A model generated the notes under the pieces. The model was not told where the DNA came from, did not search any database, and worked only from the letters and a program-made list of their open reading frames with translations. This document shows, piece by piece, positions 58,151 through 64,000 of a stretch of 64,000 bases of DNA. Within the stretch, counting starts at the first letter, position 1, and each line of letters begins with the position of its first letter. The position numbers and the translations under genes are program-made. The DNA is from 62-47 sp044463945 (GTDB lineage Bacteria; Pseudomonadota; Alphaproteobacteria; Rhizobiales; Xanthobacteraceae), in the NCBI GenBank assembly GCA_044463945.1, contig JBIQLW010000002.1:62001-126000 (forward strand), in the 5' to 3' direction.

Positions 58151-59655
58151 CGCTTCGCTTCATAATGCTGGGCCACCAGCCGGTCCAGCAGGCGGACGCC
58201 GTAGCCTGAGCCCCAGCTCTGGTTGATATCGGTCTTGGGTGCGCCCATAGCGGTGCCGGCGATATCGAGATGGGCCCACGGGGTGCCGTCGACGAACCGT
58301 TGCAGGAACTGCGCGGCGGTGATCGAGCCGCCGTGACGGCCGCCGGTGTTTTTCATGTCGGCAAACTGCGAGTCGATCAGCTTGTCGTATTCCGGCCCGA
58401 GCGGCATCCGCCAGACCCGCTCGCCGGTCGCCTGCCCGGCTTCGCTCAAGCGTTCCGCAAGCTGGTCGTTATTGGAGAACAGCCCCGCATATTCGGTGCC
58501 GAGCGCGACCATGATCGCGCCGGTCAATGTCGCCAGATCGACCATGAACCTGGGCTTGAAGCGGCGGGCGACGTACCACAGCACGTCGGCCAGCACCAGG
58601 CGGCCCTCGGCGTCAGTGTTGATGATCTCGATGGTTTGTCCGGACATTGAGGTGACGATATCGCCCGGCCGCTGGGCGTTGCCATCGGGCATGTTCTCGA
58701 CGATCCCGATCGCGCCTACGGCATTGACTTTGGCCTTGCGCGCGGCAAGCGCGTGCATCAGGCCGACGACGCAGGCCGCGCCGCCCATATCGCCCTTCAT
58801 CTCCTCCATGTTGCCGGCCGGCTTGATCGAGATGCCGCCGGTATCGAAGCAGACGCCCTTGCCGACGAAGGCCACCGGCGCATCGCCGCGCTTGCCGCCG
58901 TTCCAACGCATCACCACGGTGCGGCTCGACTGGGTCGAGCCCTGCCCGACTCCGAGCAGCGCACCCATCTTGAGCTTGGTCATCGCCTTGACGTCGAGCA
59001 CCTCGACGGTGACACCGAGCTTGCGCAGGCGGGCGGCGCGGCGGGCGAACTCGGCCGGGAACAGCACATTCGGCGGCTCGTTGACCAGTTCGCGCGCCAG
59101 CAGCACGCCGTCGGCGACATGGCCTTGCGGCGCGAATGCCTTGCGCGCGGCGACGACGTCGGCCACCGCGACCGCGATGTCGACCCGCCCCGTGTCGGCA
59201 TTGTCGTCATCTTTTTTCTTGCGGGTCTTGTAGCGGTCGAACGTATAGAGCCGCAGCCGCATTCCAAGCGCGACCGAGGCGGCCTGGTCGGCGCTCATCG
59301 CCCCTGCCGGCAGATCGGCGACGACGGTCGCGGCCGGGCTGCCCGCCTTGACCTTGCCGGCCGCAACGCCGCCGAGCTTGAGAAGGTCTTTTTCCACAAG
59401 CGCGTCGACCTTACCGACGCCGATCACGATCAGGCGATCGGCGCGCAGTCCTTCCGGCGCGAGAATGTCGAGCGTCGCGCCGAGCTTGCCCTTGAACTTA
59501 TTGGCCGCGGCCGCCCGCCTGACGATCGCGGCCGCCTCCCCCACCGCCTTGCGGGCCGCACCGCCAAGCTTCAGCGCGTCATCGCAAAACACCACCAGCG
59601 TGCCACGGGTCGCCGTTGAAAACGGAACAAAGCCGAGCTTGACGGCGTCGGGCAT
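58147..59655 (-). CDS. pepA: Leucyl aminopeptidase (M17)
   Basis: This cytoplasmic di-zinc aminopeptidase has 502 residues. The catalytic domain contains VAFVGKGVCFDTGGISIKPAGNMEEMKGDMGG with the active-site Lys and metal ligands, and the family signature NTDAEGRLVLAD. The C-terminal part has WGSGYGVRLLDRLV. The ATG of MPDAVKLGF is preceded by GGAGGA, so a longer frame was rejected. In enterobacteria PepA also binds DNA; there is no reason to assume that here. It precedes holC with a 4-bp overlap and diverges from lptF. Confidence 0.96.
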   Translation of the reverse strand: MPDAVKLGFVPFSTATRGTLVVFCDDALKLGGAARKAVGEAAAIVRRAAAANKFKGKLGATLDILAPEGLRADRLIVIGVGKVDALVEKDLLKLGGVAAGKVKAGSPAATVVADLPAGAMSADQAASVALGMRLRLYTFDRYKTRKKKDDDNADTGRVDIAVAVADVVAARKAFAPQGHVADGVLLARELVNEPPNVLFPAEFARRAARLRKLGVTVEVLDVKAMTKLKMGALLGVGQGSTQSSRTVVMRWNGGKRGDAPVAFVGKGVCFDTGGISIKPAGNMEEMKGDMGGAACVVGLMHALAARKAKVNAVGAIGIVENMPDGNAQRPGDIVTSMSGQTIEIINTDAEGRLVLADVLWYVARRFKPRFMVDLATLTGAIMVALGTEYAGLFSNNDQLAERLSEAGQATGERVWRMPLGPEYDKLIDSQFADMKNTGGRHGGSITAAQFLQRFVDGTPWAHLDIAGTAMGAPKTDINQSWGSGYGVRLLDRLVAQHYEAKR

Positions 59656-59989
59656 CGAATATCCTCCATCATTAAAAAAGCCGCGCCGGCATCCCGGGCC
59701 GGTCGCCGGAACGTTCTTTGGTTGCAGCCGTCGATCCGTCAAGCGCAATTCGCATCTGATGCACGCATGGCCGGAGCGGCGGCAGCACGCAAGACGATGG
59801 CCGGCCGAGGCGATATCCCGTTAACGATACCCGAGGCGCGCCACGGCAGAGCCATTTTGTTGCCGGATCAGGACGGTGGCATAAGGGGACAATCTTGCTA
59901 GTGTCGTGAACTCGCGCGCGCCCACGGGGGATTCCGAACGAATCCGGGCGCTCCGCGGGTCTGAGACAGGACGGGGACAGCGCTACCCG
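59656..59989. other. Divergent promoter region between pepA and lptF
   Basis: This 334-bp gap must hold promoters for both the pepA-holC and the lptFGD transcripts. I see no coding frame with protein-like composition. A pair GGAAC (59708-59712), 16 bp, CGTC (59729-59732) is one base off the EcfG-type stress promoter pattern on the plus strand, but is 258 bp from lptF. No clear sigma-70 promoter or operator was identified. Confidence 0.5.
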
Positions 59990-61162
59990 ATGGGGTCCAT
60001 CGACAAGTATATCGTCCGGACGACGCTGGCGTCGTTTGCGGTGGTCCTGGTCAGCCTGACCGGGGTGATCTGGATTACGCAGGCGCTACGCGGCATCGAC
60101 CTGATGACCAGTCAGGGCCAGACCATCGTGACCTTCCTCGGCATCACCAGCCTGGTGATCCCGGCGCTGGTCCTCATCATCGCGCCGATCGCGCTGATGA
60201 TCGCGATCGCCCACACCCTCAACAAGCTCGCCACCGATTCCGAAATCATCGTGATGAACGCAGCCGGGCTGTCGCCGATCCGGCTGTTCTACCCGTTCCT
60301 CATCGCGACCGCCCTGGTCGCGCTGCTGGTGGCGTTCATCGCCGCCTATCTCGCCCCGGACGGAATGCGGCGGATCAAGCAGTGGGACGCCGAGATCACC
60401 GCCGACGTGCTGGCGAACATCCTGCAACCGGGGCGTTTTTCGCAACTGGAGCCGAACCTGACGATCCGCATCCGCGAGCGGCTGCCGGGTGGCGTACTGG
60501 CCGGAATCTTCGTCGATGACCGGCGCGATCCCAAGGAGCGCGTCAGCATTATGGCGGATCGCGGCACCGTGCTGAAGAACGAGCGCGGCTCGTTCCTGGT
60601 GCTGCAGGACGGCCACCTCGAACGCTTCGAGGCCGACAAGCGCGATCCGGTGCTGGTGTCGTTCGAGCGCTACGCCTTCGACATGTCGAAGTTCTCCAAC
60701 CGCGGCGGCAGCGACATAACCTACGGCATCCGCGAGCGCTATCTCTGGGAGCTGATCTCGCCGCCGCCGAACGATCCGATGTACCGGCAATTGCCCGGAC
60801 AGTTTTTCGCTGATCTGCACGACCGGCTGATGTCGCCTTTGTATCCGTTCGCGTTCGCGGCGCTCACCTTCGCGTTTCTGGGCACCCCGCGCACCACCCG
60901 TCAAAGCCGCAGCTTCTCGATCACCGCCGCCATCCTCGCCGTGTTCGGACTGCGGATGGTCGGCTTCGCCTGCTCGGTGATGGCGGTCAAATCGCCGCTC
61001 GCGGCGCTGGTGCAGTATCTGATGCTGGCCGTAGCAATCGCCGGCAGTGTCTGGATCATCGTCGCCGGCATCGTGATCGAGCCGCCGGCGGCGCTGGTCG
61101 AGGCGGTCAACCGCTCCAACGCCCGCCTGCTGCGGCTGATCGGGCGCCCGGTGCCGTCATGA
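59990..61162 (+). CDS. lptF: LPS export permease LptF
   Basis: LptF and LptG form the inner-membrane part of the LptB2FGC ABC exporter that pulls LPS out of the membrane. The 390-residue protein has the LptF/G plan: three N-terminal helices beginning IDKYIVRTTLASFAVVLVSL, a periplasmic beta-jellyroll of about 150 residues (ERLPGGVLAGIFVDDRRDPK), and three C-terminal helices. The ATG of MGSIDKYIV fits the family start; a longer frame adds 28 unlikely residues. It overlaps lptG by 4 bp. Confidence 0.95.
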   Translation: MGSIDKYIVRTTLASFAVVLVSLTGVIWITQALRGIDLMTSQGQTIVTFLGITSLVIPALVLIIAPIALMIAIAHTLNKLATDSEIIVMNAAGLSPIRLFYPFLIATALVALLVAFIAAYLAPDGMRRIKQWDAEITADVLANILQPGRFSQLEPNLTIRIRERLPGGVLAGIFVDDRRDPKERVSIMADRGTVLKNERGSFLVLQDGHLERFEADKRDPVLVSFERYAFDMSKFSNRGGSDITYGIRERYLWELISPPPNDPMYRQLPGQFFADLHDRLMSPLYPFAFAALTFAFLGTPRTTRQSRSFSITAAILAVFGLRMVGFACSVMAVKSPLAALVQYLMLAVAIAGSVWIIVAGIVIEPPAALVEAVNRSNARLLRLIGRPVPS

Positions 61163-62256
61163 GCATGTTGATCAACACGCTAGGGCGATACTTCGCCGGG
61201 CGCTTTCTGGTGTCGGCGGTCGGCGTTTTCGCCAGCATCTTCGTGCTGCTGGTGCTGGTCGATTACATCGAGATGGTGCGGCGGACATCGAGCCTCGTCT
61301 CCGTCTCCGCCATCATGGTGGCGCAGACCTCGCTGTTCCGCGTACCTCAACTTCTGGAGAAACTGACACCGTTCTGCGTCCTGATCGGCGCCATGACCTG
61401 CTATCTGGCGCTGTCGCGACGGCTGGAGTTGGTGGTGGCGCGGGCCGCCGGGGTTTCCGCCTGGCAGTTCATCTCCCCGGCGCTGGCCAGCGCGCTGCTA
61501 TTGGGGGTTGCAGCGACAACGATCTACAATCCCGTGTCCGCTGATCTGCGCGAGCGCTCCAAGCAGCTTGAAGCGCAACTGTTCGGCAGCGCCCCCGGCG
61601 GCGGATTGCAAGAGGCGACCGGCTTCTGGATCAACCAGACCAACAGCGAAGGTCAGGCGATCATCAACGCGGCCCGCAGCGAACAGCAGGGCTTGCGCCT
61701 GACCGGGCTCACCGTGTTCCGTTTCGATCCCTCAAACCGGTTCGTGGAACGGATCGAAGCGCGGGAGGGCGTACTTGAGGACGGCCACTGGGTGTTCAAA
61801 AAGGTGCGTAGATACTCCCTCGATTCTCCCCCAGTGCTCCAGGAAACCTTGACGCTCGCCACCAGCCTGACCCGCACGCAGGTCCGGAACAGCTTTTCCA
61901 CTCCGGAAACCGTGTCATTTTGGCAACTGCCGTCCTACATCAAATCGTCCCAAAGCTCCGGGCTCGCCAGCGCCGGCTACCGTCTGCAGTACCATAAACT
62001 TGTGGCACAGCCGTTTTTGCTGGTAGCCATGGTGCTGTTGGCCGCCGCCGTGAGCTTGCGATTCTTTCGCTTCGGCGGGGTCCAGAAGATGGTTTTAAGT
62101 GGCGTGGGCGCGGGCTTTCTGCTCTATGTTCTCGCGAAGGTAACTGACGACTTGAGCAAGGCTGAATTGATGCACCCGATTGCCGCCGCGTGGCTCCCTG
62201 TCTGCGTGGGCGGCCTCTCGGGTTTCATGGCTTTGCTGTATCAGGAGGACGGGTAG
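61159..62256 (+). CDS. lptG: LPS export permease LptG
   Basis: The 365-residue partner of LptF has the same plan: N-terminal helices (LGRYFAGRFLVSAVGVFASIFVLLVLVDYIE), a periplasmic jellyroll (LTGLTVFRFDPSNRFVERIEA), and C-terminal helices (YHKLVAQPFLLVAMVLLAAAV, GVGAGFLLYVLAKVTDDLSK). The start overlaps the lptF stop (ATGA). Its stop overlaps the lptD GTG start by one base, so all three genes are coupled. The ATPase LptB is expected elsewhere. Confidence 0.95.
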   Translation: MSMLINTLGRYFAGRFLVSAVGVFASIFVLLVLVDYIEMVRRTSSLVSVSAIMVAQTSLFRVPQLLEKLTPFCVLIGAMTCYLALSRRLELVVARAAGVSAWQFISPALASALLLGVAATTIYNPVSADLRERSKQLEAQLFGSAPGGGLQEATGFWINQTNSEGQAIINAARSEQQGLRLTGLTVFRFDPSNRFVERIEAREGVLEDGHWVFKKVRRYSLDSPPVLQETLTLATSLTRTQVRNSFSTPETVSFWQLPSYIKSSQSSGLASAGYRLQYHKLVAQPFLLVAMVLLAAAVSLRFFRFGGVQKMVLSGVGAGFLLYVLAKVTDDLSKAELMHPIAAAWLPVCVGGLSGFMALLYQEDG

Positions 62257-64000
62257 TGGCCAGCGTCGCCACCCGCCAGGGACAGTTGACGGCCGCAACG
62301 CAGCGCGCTCCCGCGCGCCGCGGTTGCATGTCCGCGTGGATGGCCGCCATCGCCCTCTTTTCGGCTACGGCATGGCTGATGCCGGCCCCAGCGCTGGCGC
62401 AGGGCTTCACCTACAACCCGCCGCACACCCGGCCGAAACCACCGCCGCCGGCCGCCGGCAGCAACGGCCAGATGCTGGTGCAGGCCACCGAGGTCGATTA
62501 CGACTACAACAACTCGCAAGTCTCGGCGGTCGGCAACGTCCAGATTTTCTACAACGGCACCTCGCTGGAAGCCGACAAGGTCACCTACGATCAGAAGACC
62601 AAGCGGCTTCATGCCGAGGGCAACATTCGCCTGACCGATGCCGACGGCAAGATCACATATGCCAACATTCTCGACCTGAGCGACGACTACCGCGACGGCT
62701 TCGTCGACTCGCTTCGTGTCGATACCGCGGATCAGACCCGCATGGCCGCGACCCGCGCCGATCGGAGCAAGGGCAACTACACCGTGTTCCAGAACGGCGT
62801 TTACACCGCCTGCGCGGCGTGCCGCGACAACCCGAAGAAGCCGCCGCTGTGGCAGGTGAAGGGCGCGCGCATCATTCACGATCAGACCGAGAAGATGCTC
62901 TACTTCGAGGACGCCGCGCTGGAGTTCTTCGGCATCCCGATCGCCTACCTGCCCTACTTCTCGACGCCGGACCCGACCGTCAAGCGCAAGAGCGGCTTTC
63001 TGATGCCGGGCTTCCTGAACACCACCGAGTTGGGCTACGGCGCCAGCATCCCGTTCTACTGGGCGATCGCGCCGGATATGGACGCGACCTTCACGCCGCG
63101 CCTGATGACACGGCAGGGCGTGCTGATGCAGGCTGAATTCCAGCAGCGGCTGATCGACGGCGCCTACCGCATCCGGGCCTACGGCATCAGCCAGGAAGAC
63201 CCCGCCGCGTTCAAGACGGGCGTCGGCAACCGCGACCTGCGCGGCGGCATCGAGACCAAGGGCCAGTTCGCCATCAACGAGCGGTGGTCGTGGGGCTGGG
63301 ACGGCGTCGCCCTGTCGGACTACGCTTTCCTGAGGGATTACCGGCTGTCGCAATATCGCGACTCGATGTCCTCCTTCCTCAGCGTGCCGACCGAGGCGAT
63401 TTCTCAGCTTTATCTGACCGGCGTCGGCAACCGCAGCTATTTCGACGCGCGCGCGATCTACTATCTCAGCCTCTCCGGAAACCAGTCGCAGGTGCCGGTA
63501 GTCGCCCCGGTGATCGACTATTCCAACGTCTTCAACCGTCCAATCCTCGGTGGCGAGGTCAGCTACAAGACCAACTTCACCAGCCTGACCCGCGACGCGG
63601 CGGCGATCGACTCCCTGACCAATCCGGTGACACCGCGCCTGACCAACATCGCCGCGTGCCTCAACGCCACTACGGTCTTGCAGTCGGCCGATCCCAGCGC
63701 GGGGGTGCGTGATGCCTGCCTCCTGCGCGGCATTCCGGGCACCTACTCGAGGTTCACCGCCGAGGCTCAGTGGCGGCGCTCATTCACCGACCCGATCGGC
63801 CAGATCTGGACGCCGTTCGCCTCTATCCGCGCCGACGCCATCAATGCATCGATCGGCAGTCAGGGCATGGCCGACCCGGCAACCGGCAATCCGTATTTCG
63901 GAATCGCGCCGGGCAACATCGACAATGTGCGGTGGATGCCGACGGTCGGGTTCGAATATCGCTACCCCTTCATCGCCGTCCAGCCGTGGGGCACCACGAT
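62256..64000 (+). CDS. lptD: LPS-assembly outer-membrane protein LptD (3' end outside the window)
   Basis: LptD is the beta-barrel that inserts LPS in the outer leaflet. The frame is open from the GTG at 62256 to the right edge (581 codons). The product has a signal region (WMAAIALFSATAWLMPAPALA), then the periplasmic jellyroll (VSAVGNVQIFYNGTSLEADK, RLHAEGNIRLTDADGKITYA), then the barrel with the conserved LEFFGIPIAYLPYFSTPDPTVKRKSGFL. A Cys pair CAAC is visible near residue 188. An ATG at 62328 is an alternative start. In relatives surA, pdxA and ksgA follow. Confidence 0.95.
   Translation, partial: MASVATRQGQLTAATQRAPARRGCMSAWMAAIALFSATAWLMPAPALAQGFTYNPPHTRPKPPPPAAGSNGQMLVQATEVDYDYNNSQVSAVGNVQIFYNGTSLEADKVTYDQKTKRLHAEGNIRLTDADGKITYANILDLSDDYRDGFVDSLRVDTADQTRMAATRADRSKGNYTVFQNGVYTACAACRDNPKKPPLWQVKGARIIHDQTEKMLYFEDAALEFFGIPIAYLPYFSTPDPTVKRKSGFLMPGFLNTTELGYGASIPFYWAIAPDMDATFTPRLMTRQGVLMQAEFQQRLIDGAYRIRAYGISQEDPAAFKTGVGNRDLRGGIETKGQFAINERWSWGWDGVALSDYAFLRDYRLSQYRDSMSSFLSVPTEAISQLYLTGVGNRSYFDARAIYYLSLSGNQSQVPVVAPVIDYSNVFNRPILGGEVSYKTNFTSLTRDAAAIDSLTNPVTPRLTNIAACLNATTVLQSADPSAGVRDACLLRGIPGTYSRFTAEAQWRRSFTDPIGQIWTPFASIRADAINASIGSQGMADPATGNPYFGIAPGNIDNVRWMPTVGFEYRYPFIAVQPWGTT

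Noticed and set aside
59708..59732. EcfG-type stress promoter in front of lptF
   Set aside because: The -10 box is CGTC and not CGTT, and the distance of over 250 bp to lptF is long.
1..64000. CRISPR array, prophage, insertion sequence, secretion or defence island
   Set aside because: No regularly spaced direct repeats, no transposase or integrase, and no gene of known defence or phage families was found on either strand.

Overview
The window is about 64 kb of GC-rich (roughly 65%) chromosomal DNA from an alphaproteobacterium of order Hyphomicrobiales, most likely family Nitrobacteraceae/Bradyrhizobiaceae (Bradyrhizobium, Rhodopseudomonas, Nitrobacter, Afipia lineage). The evidence is the nifR3(dusB)-ntrB-ntrC-ntrY-ntrX-hfq-hflX cluster, a PopZ-type polar organiser, a fused IspDF, HdaA, small proteins that I recognise from that family, and dispersed palindromic repeats of a type common there. 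Genus assignment is inference. Almost everything is core genome. I see no phage, integrase, transposase, plasmid gene or CRISPR array.

Layout. 1-2.2 kb: the 3' part of mazG converges on an aldehyde dehydrogenase. 2.4-12.6 kb (minus strand): the nitrogen and RNA regulation cluster dusB-ntrB-ntrC, ntrY-ntrX, a D-amino-acid transaminase, hfq-hflX. 12.9-14.7 kb: ispDF-cinA. 14.9-16.4 kb: lipA-ratA (lipoate synthesis and a Coq10/START protein). 16.5-22.1 kb: a 3-methyladenine glycosylase, an MFS permease, valS and popZ. 22.3-25 kb: tolC, a pcm-like methyltransferase and tRNA-Asn(GTT). 25-34 kb: an accessory-looking stretch of small enzymes and hypotheticals (bacteriohemerythrin, monooxygenase, desaturase, EipA-like, methyltransferase, GNAT, thioesterase, cobalamin-binding protein, M20 deacylase, several small proteins). 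34-38.5 kb: CreA, L,D-transpeptidase, polysaccharide deacetylase, DHFR-like and DoxX. 38.8-48.2 kb: maeB, aspS, rnd, and the polyphosphate pair ppk-ppx. 48.3-54 kb: hdaA, a pgsA-like gene, purM-purN, a panE-like gene, terC and ndk. 54-57.5 kb: a His-rich exported peptide, a NepR-like small protein, an ABC-F ATPase and a lipoprotein. 57.7-64 kb: pepA-holC, diverging from lptF-lptG-lptD; lptD runs off the right edge.

How genes work together. NtrB/NtrC and NtrY/NtrX are two sensor-regulator pairs for nitrogen and redox status, next to Hfq and HflX, which act on RNA and ribosomes. Ppk makes and Ppx degrades polyphosphate. LptF, LptG and LptD are three parts of the LPS export machine. PurM and PurN act in purine synthesis. 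Translational coupling is frequent: 4-bp ATGA overlaps at dusB/ntrB, valS/MFS, pepA/holC and lptF/lptG; longer overlaps at ntrY/ntrX and purM/purN; a TGATG junction in the 33.6-kb pair.

The most interesting non-coding signal is a family of six copies (14.7, 27.3, 29.7, 34.1, 38.7 and 41.2 kb) of an element built from two hairpins. Their loops are complementary, their centres are 72-75 nt apart in the five intact copies, and stem changes between copies are partly compensatory. All six copies have the same orientation and lie at gene 3' ends, including every convergent gap longer than 60 bp. I see no new multi-gene system.
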